Source of the DNA: Atopsyche davidsoni
Lineage: Eukaryota > Arthropoda > Insecta > Trichoptera > Hydrobiosidae
Direction: 5' to 3'
Length of the DNA: 64,000 nt
Assembly: GCA_022113835.1 (NCBI GenBank)
Contig: JAILWY010000024.1
Coordinates: forward strand, 8,436,501 to 8,500,500
Positions 21,719 through 33,130 of the stretch are shown piece by piece. How positions within the stretch are numbered: position 1 is the stretch's first letter; every line of letters begins with the position of its first letter. Below the pieces are notes generated by a model. It did no database searches. It was not told where the DNA came from and was given only the letters and a program-made list of their open reading frames with translations. The translations under genes were made by a program, and so were the position numbers.

Positions 21719-22342
21719 AAGGTATCTTAATGTACAAAATAAGTTATGATGGGGGAAAAATGCATTCACGCCTCAAGCTTTATTGTTACAAACTATTATG
21801 TCAGCTTTATTGGATTATTATAATGTTGAGAAGTGATAGCCTTTTTTTACAGTTGATCTTTTAACTTGTACTGCATTTCGCTCTACACTAACTCGTATAA
21901 CTAGGCCGTAAATCATTTACTAAAACAACTCCATAAACTATGATTTAACAATTAGCATCTGTTTTATAACTTTACAGCTTTGACGTCCAAATGTATAATT
22001 ACAAAATGAAATGCAGATTTTTATGTCAATAAATTACAAACTTCCAAGATATTCTTCTCTGTACAATAAATTACAACATTTCAACACAAATCCTTTGAAA
22101 TCCACTATAATATTTATAGCTGATTCGTTCAGTTTAGTAAACAATGACTTCAATCGATAGACTAAAAATTTATAATAGAAAGTTTAAAAAAAAAACGGTT
22201 TTTGTGCTCATTTAATAAAAAGTTTAAAAAAATTACTTATTTTTTTACTTTTATAATGATTTGGAAGAAATTTTTGAGTGAATTTTTAATTTTATAGATG
22301 CTTGCCGCATATAATTTTTTTAGATATTAATACATTTTACAG

Positions 22343-22483
22343 TGATGTTTGGAGGGTCATCGAGCATGTGTGGATTTTGTGTGTGAACTTCAAGGGAATT
22401 TAGGAACAGATCAATCGTTTTAATTCTTCCTTATAACTAAAAAATGCACTCAGGTTTTCTCTGGATCTTATTCTGATCATTAA
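22343..22483 (+). pseudogene. Broken serpin RCL cassette
   Basis: A good acceptor (tacattttacag) and correct phase give MMFGGSSSMCGF and then a stop. The core continues in another frame as TDQSF-stop-FFLITKK and TQVFSGSYSDH, then stop. One Tyr codon of the signature has become TAA and there is a frameshift in the loop. It is clearly a dead member of the F-S-G-S-Y group. Confidence 0.8.
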
Positions 22484-23242
22484 AACATGCGCTAAGTATA
22501 TGCGATTCAACTTGGTAGCAAAGCATCTGCAGCAATGGCTTTATACGATGGCCTTTATTATAGCCAATTATTTCGAATAATATGAATAATTCAAGTGTAT
22601 TATACAAGCCATATATTTATATTCAGACCTTTTGTAATAAATATTTTTTTTTGTATCCACATTTATTTTGATTTTTATAAATCTTTTATTATTCTAAATA
22701 AGAACCTCGGAATATATTAATATGTATTTTTGATCTAGTCAATTGTTAAAATTATTCAATACATCACATCTTTCTATCTGAAGCCAGACTAATCACGACA
22801 GTTTTAAAATTATTTAAATGGTCTCAACTTTGCTATGAAAGGAGGAAGTTTATATGGATGCGGAATTTGCGCCGTTGGCTGGAGGTCGGAAGTATGGCCG
22901 AATTGGTGGGATGAAATGATTAGATGAAATGAAATGAAAAATGTGTTCGATGAAATAGTCACCAACCTCCTATGAGGAGAGGCACCAGAAATAGAAGAAA
23001 CTTTCATTATCAAAACGCGTTTAAAAGAATGTTTTCCATTGTTGTCATTCCTGTCTCTTAATGTTTTTTGGTGTTAAAATACATTCAATGCATTAAATTT
23101 TACGTGTTTTTTTATTAGATTCTTGAACTGACTTTTTCATAACCTGCCATGTATATCTCTTCTTACACTTAAAAATCATTATGTGTATTACTATTTTTTA
23201 AATAACATGTTGTATTATACATGAGTATTAATACATTTGCAG

Positions 23243-23376
23243 TGATAATGATGAAAAAGAAGTGTGCACGTGGTATTCGTCATCGAGAGGCTTTTGTAGC
23301 AGATCATTCGTTTTACTTCATTCTCAAAACTGAACAAAATAATCAAATCTTCTTGGGATCCTATTCAGGTCACTGA
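23243..23376 (+). CDS. Serpin RCL cassette exon 23
   Basis: The acceptor is acatttgcag. The loop is MIMMKKKCARGI (residue 7 Lys, residue 8 Cys), then FVADHSFYFILKT and IFLGSYSGH, then TGA. The donor CTAA/GTACGT lies 11 nt after the stop. A Cys at the predicted P1' is unusual and could allow oxidation or disulphide trapping; that is speculation. Confidence 0.9.
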
Positions 23377-24050
23377 AACAAGTGCTAAGTACGTACAAGT
23401 GGAGTTATGATACTTGAAAATTGTATTTAAAAAAATCTTTATTTGTGTGATGTAGCAGCAAAGCATTTGTTGGTTTGGTCACAGGCATGAAGCTATCCTA
23501 ACCTAAAAACCCAGTGCACATGGAAATAGTACATACAAGTTTATTAAGAATAAGTTTTTTATTACTTAATGTGAATATTTGTTATTATTAAAACTATTTA
23601 GGCAATGTGCTTTTTATAGGCAACGACTGACTGATATTGGCCGAGAAGCCGTGCTTTAGAATTTAACATTTTAGTGGCAGCCATTAACAGTCACGATATG
23701 AATAAATACAAAATATATTTAATTTCCAGTATAAAAAACCAGTCATCTCATATTCATCGGCTTTCTTGCTGTATATTTTTTTTGTAGTGTAGTTTTGTAA
23801 AATGTTGCATGTTTTGTATTGTAAGTGTGATTAATATCTTGATTCACGTAAAAATTGTTGGGTAACTAAATAAAGCAATAAGTGCGTGTAAAATAAATGA
23901 TGCATCTTTATTATTAATTCAATATTAAATCATAAAACGTTGTTTGATGAAAATCTAGCATAGTAGATCTGATTTAAACATATAATCTTTGTGTCTAGAC
24001 AATTTTTTGATTGGAAGAATCGTGTAATTATATATAAATGCATTTTGTAG

Positions 24051-24190
24051 GAATTGTGGCAACATCAAGGATGGCATTTTATCTTCGACATCGAACAGAT
24101 TTCAAAGCAGATCATTCATTCTACTTTATCCTTAAAACTAAAGAAGCGCCTCACACTCAAGTATTTTGTGGATCTTATTCAGGACAATAA
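24051..24190 (+). CDS. Serpin RCL cassette exon 24
   Basis: The acceptor is gcattttgtag. The loop is RIVATSRMAFYL (residue 7 Arg, residue 8 Met; R-M resembles elastase/trypsin bait sites), then FKADHSFYFILKT and VFCGSYSGQ, then TAA. The donor GCAG/GTACAC lies about 17 nt after the stop. Confidence 0.9.
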
Positions 24191-24805
24191 ATAAGTCTCT
24201 AAGCAGGTACACAGCAAGTCACAATACACGGGAACAATGCATCCAAGCAGAGCTTTTTTATTGTGTAATGTCAGCTTCACTAGCCAATTGTTATGGATTG
24301 TTTAATGGAGACCTCATGTTCGCATCACTCCCGACAATCCGTTGACACCATTTCATTCATCGAAGCCTTTTAACTATCAGAAATTATTCTTTTGTCAAAA
24401 TATTAGTTCAGATGGGATTTGATATATTGAAGGGTTTCTAAAAGTACCCTTTCCCTAAAAGTTAGTACCCTAAAAGTTTCTTCTGAAAGTAAACAAAAAA
24501 AGACAGGTGATTAATTTTGCTGAGCATTATTTTTGGTTACTTATGTACTCCTTCATTTATTTATAAAGCTTGAATATCAAGTTGGGTTATTTAAAATTTA
24601 TAAATTGAAATAAAATTTTAGTATAAAAAATACATAAAAGAATAAGTCAAACTCCTAAGAGATTTGTTGGATGTATCGTCATTTTAATGGGTTTATGATA
24701 TTCATCGTTTGGAAACCTTTAAAATCATTTAAACTGCTAAAGTAGGTGGAAGCGTCTGTGTATACTGCGAGCATTGGCTTAGGCTGCAGCCGAATGTGTT
24801 TCCAG

Positions 24806-24945
24806 GAGTCATCGGGAGACACTTCACGTCAGCTCGCATACTTCCCAAGCGAGCGAGCTTCATAGCAGATCATTCTTTCTTCTTTGCGCTCAAAACTAAA
24901 CAAGGAAATTATCAAGTCTTCTCAGGATCTTACTTAGGCCATTAA
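24806..24945 (+). CDS. Serpin RCL cassette exon 25
   Basis: The acceptor is tgtgtttccag. The loop is RVIGRHFTSARI (residue 7 Phe, residue 8 Thr), then LPKRASFIADHSFFFALKT and VFSGSYLGH, then TAA. The donor TAG/GTACGA follows at once. It has higher GC in the loop half than neighbouring cassettes. Confidence 0.88.
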
Positions 24946-26307
24946 GTAGGTACGACATCACTTGTGAGTTTTGCTAGAGAAACACTTCATTGTCTCACTC
25001 AGTTTTCATACTTGCATGAAGGAAAATGAATATAACTGACAATTTCAGAAATTAATTATTTTGAACTGTCAGATTTACTTATGATTTCATCATTACTGTT
25101 TTCAGTTTCTATTTTTATATTATATATTCATATAAATTATATTTGTTTTATATTAGTATAAAGAACTTAGGCATATAATATTAAATTGCAATACAATCAT
25201 CATTTCATGAAATTAATTAATATATCTTGAATGAAATCTGCCTTCGTTGTATCAAAATTATGTGAAATGTTATAGCGAATGATAAATCTTTACAAGTATC
25301 ATGATAGGGTAGTTTATTGTCATTCGCCCATTCATTACTATTGTAATAGTTATTACATTATCAGTGGCAAGCAGGGAGATTGAAATCTGAGCAATGAATG
25401 AATGAAGTAATAATCTGCAAAATCTAGAGTTTTTTTTACTACAAACAAACTCATAATTAAATTGTGTATGTACTTGCTTCAATGAAAGAGTGGTATCAAA
25501 AATACTAAGTATAGTAAAAGTGTTAGGTTTATTCGGAAAGCACTTTAGATGAACATTCATAGCAGTTCAAGAAATGAGAAACCAAAACAAATTTTAAATA
25601 TCTATGCTAAGTTATGTTGAATTTCAGTGATTTTTTAAAATAAAATTCATCTGCGTAACACGAAATGCCGACTGAAGTAGTGAGGTACTCGACAATAGAA
25701 AAAAGAAATAAATTTAGCAAAATATGATAAAATATATTCAAACCACGATGCAAGGCACCAAATAACAGCAATATTAAATTGCCATAAAAATATATATTAA
25801 CTGTCTATTTATATTATTATATAAGTATGAAATAATTTTTAAATCTAATTTATTTTTAAATTGCTTGTATATTTACTGATTAGTTAAGATAATGCCTTTT
25901 TATTTTTAATAACTATTGAATAGTTTATTAAAAATGGTTTGGTTCATTTCCATCATTAAAAATAATTTTACTTAAATATTATAAGCAATATGGACAGAAC
26001 CCACCTTTTACTAATAAATCATTCAGTATATACATTAATAGTTTTAAGTCATATTCAAGTTCATAAGTCGCTATCAGCCGTGTTTCTGTTTAAGACTCGG
26101 AACATGCTAATGCCAAAGTTTTTTAGACAGGTGCAAGATGCTTCTATTCCAAAACTGTTTTGTCTTGCCTAAAAACAGGGAAGTTTATTCTAGAAAGCTC
26201 TTGCACCGAGATGAGCAGTTGCTCCCCTATTTTGGTATCAGCGTGCACTCGAGGGGGAAAACTTGAGTATGGCCAATACCTAAATGTGTTCTGCTTTTGA
26301 CACTCAG
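24946..26307. other. Intron with no gene seen
   Basis: AT-rich and without cassette signature. ORFs at 25270-25560 (minus) and 25990-26172 (plus) show no recognisable domain and no splice context. Confidence 0.5.
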
Positions 26308-26456
26308 CTGCTAGGATCGAGTCTCGGATGGCGATTGCCTTTGCCGAGGACTTCTGCGCTGACCATCCATTTTACTTTTTCATAAAGTCTAACCAAAATA
26401 AACACCAATTATCAGAAACAGTCTTTACTGGATCCTACGCAGGATATTGTTTATAA
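26308..26456 (+). CDS. Serpin RCL cassette exon 26 (last typical one)
   Basis: The acceptor is ttgacactcag. The loop is TARIESRMAIAF (residue 7 Arg, residue 8 Met), then FCADHPFYFFIKS, a three- to four-residue insertion KHQLSE, and VFTGSYAGYCL, then TAA. A donor ATAG/GTATCT is at 26465. It shares Arg-Met at residues 7-8 with the cassette at 24051. Confidence 0.87.
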
Positions 26457-26464
26457 TTACATAG

Positions 26465-27649
26465 GTATCTAAACTGAAAAAATAATTAAAAAATGATTTT
26501 GTCCGTTGCATTTTGACTGCTGAACAAATATGTATATTTGTAGGTACAATTCTTACGGTAAACAGGTATATAGTGATAATTGAATATTCAACACTCATAC
26601 TCGTAAATTGTACTATCTGATTGATTTTTTGTCAATGGGCTAGTCAATGTAAATTTCAATACAAAATATATATTATAAGCAAACCAATCAGACAAAAACG
26701 TAAACATACTATTGCAAATTTATTGTGATCTTTTTGTTAGTTTTACATTTAAACTTATATTTTTTATTCTTTACACTAATATAATATCTCTGGTTTAAGT
26801 TTAACTCGAAATAAAAAGTTTTCGTCAAAACTATCTCCATTTAAGCTTAAGCTTAAGCTGTTTCAGAGAGTGAAAAACACATTTCAACATGCTTCAGAAT
26901 AATTTCCCACAGATTTATGAGTGTCAAATGTTCAATTATCCCATATGCATCTCGTGTTATAAAATCTCTTTTGTTTGTTATATACGTATAATAGATATTT
27001 GAGAAATAAGTATTGTCAAATTGTTTGTGATGTTTATATTAAAAATTGTATTCGTTTTTGGGCCGTTAGTTTGAGTGTAACAATGAGTTTGATATTTACA
27101 GTTGTGTAATTGACAACATGATTTAATACAAAATTATTTTATTATTTTTAATTATTTACCCAATGTATGGTATTCAATACTTACTAACTATACATATTGG
27201 TGAAGGCACCAGCACTCACATACTTCATATTGCTACTTCTCTGCTTTTGTTATGTTGCATGCATATTTTCCTATTCTTTTTTTATAAACTGCATGACTGC
27301 ATGATATATTTTCTTTTTTTTATTTTATTTATAAATAAATTCTTTCTTTTGCAAAAATTTTCGAAGATACCAAAAACTCTAGATTCGATTTCTAGAAGGT
27401 CTTGTGCTTGATTTTAATAAATAAAAAAATATTCAAATGACCCCGTGTTTTTTTGATAATCAATAAAATAAACTTCTTATTCAAATTTAAACTTGAAAGT
27501 AATGTGAAATCTAAAATCATGATTTTTAATCTATCATGTCGCACTTGTAATTTTTTATACAATACATTGCAATAAGATAACTTACATTTTTAAAATGAAA
27601 TTCTGTTTGCATTAAAAATGACGATTCTAATATATTTTTATTTTTTCAG
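26465..27649. other. Intron before the terminal exon
   Basis: No cassette is seen. The part from about 27095 to 27310 is repeated at 44995-45190 directly after the short two-cassette array. An ORF at 27163-27411 is hydrophobic and lies across that duplicated segment; no homology is recognised. Confidence 0.5.
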
Positions 27650-27846
27650 GCGCAGCTATAATATTGTTAATTTCTCTGCATATTTTAATTTTCAATACAA
27701 CATTTAATAAAATTTTCATAGTAACAAAAACAAACGATGCAATACCTGGCAAGGAAATAATTAAACCTCTCTCAACGTCGTCATCTTTGAAAGAAATCTT
27801 CCCCAAGATGAAGGGATGGCTGTTCTTGTCAATACTAATAATTTAA
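27650..27846 (+). CDS. Terminal exon: divergent serpin cassette or shared 3' exon
   Basis: A strong acceptor (tttttattttttcag) opens a frame in cassette phase: SAAIILLISLHI..., then NKIFIVTKTND and IPGKEIIKP, which loosely matches the serpin C-terminal strands (F-I-V-T-K-T; G-K-x-I-x-P). A 25-residue tail ending LSILII follows. AATAAA lies 30 nt after the stop. Because typical cassettes have donors after their stops, this exon may also serve them as the common 3' UTR exon. Both roles are inferred. It has no H-P-F motif. Confidence 0.5.
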
Positions 27847-27875
27847 ACTACACCACAGTTATATCGTTACTATGA

Positions 27876-27881
27876 AATAAA
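27876..27881 (+). terminator. Poly(A) signal of the cassette array
   Basis: AATAAA follows the terminal exon and is trailed by a GT/T-rich stretch (TTGTCGTTTCTTTGG). No further cassette is found downstream until the second gene copy, which supports this as the transcript end. Confidence 0.5.
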
Positions 27882-28108
27882 TGAATTTTTAATTTACTGA
27901 TTGTCGTTTCTTTGGTCCCATTTTCCTTACTATCCTTGGCCCACAAATGCAACAAACTTGTTTGATAAAGTCTTATGTGTTTGGGTAAGTATCTTCAGAG
28001 CAGTGATCTTCAACTTTTCTAGTTCAGAAACGCGCAAACGGTATTATGAAAACTAAAAAAGTGAGAACAATTTTTCTTCAGACCTCAGAGTAATCTATAA
28101 TAATAATA

Positions 28109-29190
28109 TCCATTGTTTGTGTGTATGTTTCATTTTTTGGTTCTCTATAGAATATCTTAAAAGATACAACGCTGATTTTTTGCATGTAAGTTCAGTAAGT
28201 TTTTCCGCAGTTATGTGTCGAATTTCAAGACGGTAAAATAATATTTTCATTCTTAAACTAATTTAATAAAACTATAAAATATGCTTTAGCGAGTTTCAAT
28301 ATGTACGAATTATAGGATTCTGTTCACCGCGAGAATTCCAAATTTAGAATTTTTACAAAAAAACAAATTTTGATGCTTCTTAGAAATTTCCAGTTTATGT
28401 CAGCTTAACACAAGTACCAATTTTATTTTTTTATCGAAACTGCGTTAGAATTATTAATCACATAATTAATAACTCAAAATGCCTCCTAAAAAATAACACC
28501 GTCTACGCACAGCAAACGTAATTCAAAAATAATTGCACAATTGAACGTGATAAAGACTGCATCAAATAAAGAATAGTGCAGTGAAAATGATGCGTTGTTT
28601 GTGACACGAAATGTGACAGAAATGTCAAACAATGAATTGGAAGGAAAACGTGAGTAACGTCTTCTAAAAATTCGAGTACGTGCATCGACCTCAAGACAAA
28701 AAGAAACGGATACATAGCGAACGCAGCGTTTGTCCGCAATGAGAGTGCGTGTATCTACATCGAGACAAACAGAAACAGAAGAAACAATAAGACAACTCTC
28801 ACAGGAGCGTTTGATAGCGCTTGCTGTCCCAGAAAATATTACTGCACACAATTGTGGATTAATGAATGAGACCTGTCGATTCTGCAATGCTTTACATTTT
28901 CAAGCAGAAAAACCATCAGATGGAAAGTTCAACGATTACTGTCACAGAGGTAAAGTGAAAATACCAGCAAGGCCTATTTTCCCAGTAAAGGGTATTATGT
29001 CAAATCCAGAAAATATTTATAATGGAAATTTCAAAAGAAAAATAAGATCATACAATAACAGTATATATTTTGCATCATTGGAGCTAAATTAGCAGGTCCA
29101 GTAGCAGGATCAGGGCCATTCTGCTTCAAAGTTCAGGGCCAAATATATCACACAACTTCGCACCTCCATCCAACTGATGCTACAAAATGA
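28109..29190 (+). mobile_element. Helitron fragment, second copy
   Basis: It begins TCCATTGTTTGTGTGTATG. The ORF at 28730-29092 encodes TCRFCNALHFQAEKP, then KRKIRSYNN and FAS. After a frameshift near 29080 the reading continues with GAKLAGPVAGSG, CFKVQGQIYH and a stop at 29190. This is the N-terminal Helitron replication protein region. The frameshift and missing helicase part show it is not autonomous. The homologous copy is at 16466-18415, in the opposite orientation. Confidence 0.8.
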
Positions 29191-30200
29191 AAGCAAATAT
29201 TCATCTAATTGTCAGCCAAACATATGTTCAAACACTATTGCATCGTTCATCGAATGCGTCATTCTGTGACGGGCAAAGTTTCTAGTATCCAAATAATAAG
29301 CCTTCCAATAACCTAACGACTATGTTGTTTTATTTATATCAATATTATTTATCTATGAATGTATTTTCAAAAAACATTCGTGTATATTATCGGTAACACT
29401 ACCATTTTTTCATTTAAATATCTAATGTAGCCTCTCCTGACTGAAGGTGGCGACCTAGCATAGTGGCGAAACTATGAGCTAAAAAAAAACTTGGGAAAAC
29501 ACTAAAAATAAAAATGACCAATATATTTTGCATAGCTTAGACAAAAAATAATTAACATAGACAGTTATCAATCAAGTAATAACTGATAAGACTTGGAGTA
29601 AGCCGAGCGCCCCGCGGGACGGGCAGACGCCTGCTTTACCGACGCTTGGGAAGCGGGAAGTAGTTTGGCTCGCCGGCCACAGATGGCAGGCACCATTTGC
29701 TCATACCGAACACTCATAGATGTCGCTGTAAATTTAATTGAAAAAGGAAAATTGCATGATAAAAATAAATGGTTGTTAGTAGCAGTATATTTTTTATGTG
29801 AAAAAAAATAATCTGGAATGACAAGAACTCTGCCAGAACGGAAAGTGAATTACTCCAAAGGGGCAAGACAACTGATGACACCCTGGAAAGGGTCAAACCT
29901 AACCCCGACCTATCCCAAGAGATAAAATAACTATGACTTCCGATAGTAGTCACAGAATTATGCAAAATAAAAAAACTTAATCTAGTGTTCAGACTTGTTT
30001 GCTTCAATTATTTTAAAATATAAATCGCGAAGTTAATGTAATTCAGGGTTGAGTCAGAAACCTATCCGCTTACCTCTACTTAACCTAAATCGATTCCTTG
30101 GATACTGTGACAGATATTCCATCCCTATGGAATATCTGTCACAAAACCATTAAGGGCTAGTCTCATGAGAGAAATTTCTCGATCTCAGCTCCAACAAAAT
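29191..30200. other. Intergenic with a GC-rich patch
   Basis: At 29600-29700 a patch of high GC (AGCCGAGCGCCCCGCGGGAC and following) stands out from the AT-rich surroundings. No ORF explains it; it may be a transposon or SINE body. Near 30113-30140 is a perfect palindrome of ATTCCATCCCTATGGAATAT type (GTGACAGATATTCC with its complement). Confidence 0.4.
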
Positions 30201-30234
30201 CCATACATTTTTTGAATGATAATTACAAAGCTGA

Positions 30235-31010
30235 GTTGTGTCACAATATTTTGGAAAATACAGTTAGAGAGGGCAATTGCAAAATATTGAAAAAAGCATT
30301 GGAATGGCTAAACACCCACGCTGAAGCTGCACAGAAGGCACGCGTCTTCCATGCCTCGCATGTCCCTGCTGGGAGAGGCGATACGCTCTGAGCAACTAGA
30401 ATCTCTGAGAATTTTAATCGAGGATGGCGTTGACATTAACAAACATATCCAAGGTCAAGTAGCATATCCCATTCACGCCGCTGCCTACCGGAAATGGAAA
30501 GAAGGTTGTCTCTATCTAATTGACTGCAACGCCAATCTCCAAAACTATAACTCGGAAGGTCATAATATCTTACAAATCTATAAAATAACCACCAAAGACG
30601 TAAAACTAAATGCTTTACCGATCAAATGAACTCAGGACACTCCACTTTATATGGCAATAAAAAAAGAGATATGACGTGATTGATTTTTTGTTAGAAAAGT
30701 TTATGGCATGAATTTCATTGACTATCAAAGTTATACAGCTCGTCATTTAAGCATAGAATTTGATTTATCTCAATTATTTCAAATAACCTTGCTCGGTGGA
30801 AGTATGGACATAAGTAATAATGGGAAAATAACTCCATGACTGCTGCGATATATGATAGGTTTCCGATAAATGACTCATTCCATTGCTAATTAACCAAAGG
30901 TACCACAAAAAGCCTCAGAAAGACAATTAACGGTTATTGTATTGCTGTGCCCATGATGGAGGTTGATAATCATGTCAACCTCGTGCATGTTTCGGACAAC
31001 TTGGAGGTGG
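30235..31010 (+). pseudogene. Decayed ankyrin-repeat gene fragment
   Basis: Frames joined by shifts read NTVREGNCKILKKALEWL, then SLLGEAIRSEQLESLRILIE, DGVDINKHI, YPIHAAAYRKW and LYLIDCNANLQNYNSEG, and then, after stops, TPLYMAIKKEI and MNFIDYQSYTARHLS. These are ankyrin-repeat-like (T-P-L-x-x-A; A-x-x-x-G-x-x-x-x-L-x-x-L-L). At least three stops or frameshifts break it. The longest open part is 30351-30629. Its origin (host gene or mobile element) is not clear. Confidence 0.6.
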
Positions 31011-32639
31011 TGAATTTAATATTAGTATATTATTTTCTTATAATTTTTAAACTTAAGGCGTCTTATTTAGATTTTTCAGGAAAATCCCACTCGTGTCGTA
31101 AAAAAATATTTGAATACTAACCTACTACCTAACCTCACACCTATTTACTCCACCTACTCTAAATAAAAAAAAATATTTTTACTTAATTAGTATATGAAAA
31201 ATAAAATATATTAACTTAATTAGAATATGAAACAAAAATATATAAATTTAATTAGTATATGAAAAAATAATATATATCCATACCGTTAACAAGTTTCATA
31301 GTGTTTAGATGTAATACATTTTTATTTGTGTAAATAGTTAAATTCATTATAAAATCATTAATCCACAGTTGTCCTTAAGTGCAGTATATAATTCAATCAT
31401 TTTATTTTCATTGCATAATTGAATCTTTGCAAGTCTGAAGACATTGTAGGCGTTATCTTTCAATTTATAAGCAGCTAAGGCGGAGCTGAGATATACTATC
31501 TAACAGTTTATCTTCAGGTGGGCGAGCATTTTGTGTGACCTTACTGTATAAATGTATGCATTTTTATTGGTTTTAAAATATTTTCTTTAATATGCATATT
31601 AATATTGAAGCCAGATAATAGCTACTTTGGATATTGTTAAAATAATATAAAAAAATGATTTGCCAATAAATCAGATATGACATGATTAAAATTCAATAAC
31701 CAAAATACATTATACTAGACATAGACTAGGGTTCGAAGCCCATCTGTGTCGAAGATTATCTCATCATTTAAACATTGAATTATTTACCTATAATTTTTCT
31801 GCAGCTGTCTTTAGATTCAAATTAAACTTCACTGATGCTGGTCTCAGAAGTATGTATAACATTATCCTATCAATTTTAACATTGGATCTTAAAATATCGT
31901 CTATATGTGACTTAGTATGTTTTTCACAAGAATTCGTTTGAATGTAGGCATGCGTGGAAGATGAAATGAGATTGCGATTCGTTGGGGGATTCCTGGGGTG
32001 ATTCCTACTAACTGGACCGAAAATAGCCACAGGAATATAAATACACCCTCTCATTTATAAATTTATTGGAAATAGAAAAGATTTATTGGTTATGCTATCA
32101 AGCATTACAATCTATCTATTGATATTTCACGAAACTTTTATACTTTTGATACACTATCTATTTGATAAGTTATTTTTCGATAACTTTTATATCTTTTATC
32201 TTTAGAAGATATACAAATAACATTTTATAATGTACTATAAATTAAACTTTTATTTTTTTTTGAAATTTGGTATAAGTATGAAGTAAATAGACTGGTCTGT
32301 ACTTTGTTAATACTCGAGTACTAATTTCAGCCACACCTGTTTCAGATGGAGTCGTACTTCTTCTAATTTATCATTTTAATCATAAACCCTTTTGATACAT
32401 TCAATATTCAATTAATATTAATCATTAAATTATCACTCAAAAATGATAACTTCAAACTTTTCAAAAATACTATGTGCATTTATTTTAATGGTTAGAAATC
32501 AATCGCATAAAATATAACACACCGGAGCACCTGCTCAATGACCAGGTTATTTTCAATAAGTCTCCACTATTATTTCCTATTGCTAAATCACATCTTTCAA
32601 AAACCATTTACTGCGCAAAAACCTATTATTTACAGATAA

Positions 32640-32945
32640 ACACACTACAGGACAAACCCCAACACAGGATAACTGCTGCTACACCTCAAAGCCACTACTT
32701 TAAATAATTACCCCATTAATATAAAAACATTTGTTCACAAAAATTTGAAATTATATAGAATCCTCCACTTGTCAGGTACATTAAAATCACATTAGCCCTT
32801 ACCACCTGACAATCACTCTCTCTCTTTCCAACAACCTCTCCCTCTAACAATTGTTTACCTAATTGCTTATTATTATATAAAATCTCACTCTGTTTGATAA
32901 TGCCAACGAGAAACCGGTCACAAATAAAATCGAACATGTGGAAAA
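32640..32945. repeat. Dispersed element, copy 1
   Basis: About 300 bp matching 42583-42870 closely (GGATAACTGCTGCTACA... to ...CGAACATGTGGAAAATCACT). Its right end (AACCGGTCACAAATAAAA) resembles the repeat near 5520. Probably a non-autonomous transposon. Confidence 0.7.
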
Positions 32946-32961
32946 TCACTCAAATATTTTA

Positions 32962-33130
32962 CTAATATGATTAGGCACATTAGTTCACACATAGAAGATG
33001 ATTAAAGAAATTCTCAGAAAAATAACATCGTGATTTGTGTGGGATTTGAACCCACATCCCCAGGCTTGCATGCCCGGTGTACTGACCATTGAACTAACGA
33101 ACCAAATCCATTACGGGCTTATTAATAATA
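32962..33130 (-). repeat. tRNA-derived SINE-like element
   Basis: Read on the minus strand, 33041-33106 gives a tRNA-like fold: GTTAGTTCAATGGTCAG (A-box/D-arm), an anticodon-arm-like CGGGCATGCAAGCCTG, and GGGTTCAAATCCC (B-box/T-arm). It is flanked by the TAATATGATTAGGCACATTAG end shared with 20547. The loop would read TGC (Ala-like), but the acceptor stem is poor, so this is a SINE and not a tRNA gene. Confidence 0.65.

Noticed and set aside
26041..26110. Possible cassette relic (SAVFLFKTR)
   Set aside because: Too short a resemblance and no downstream V-F-S-G or acceptor in phase.
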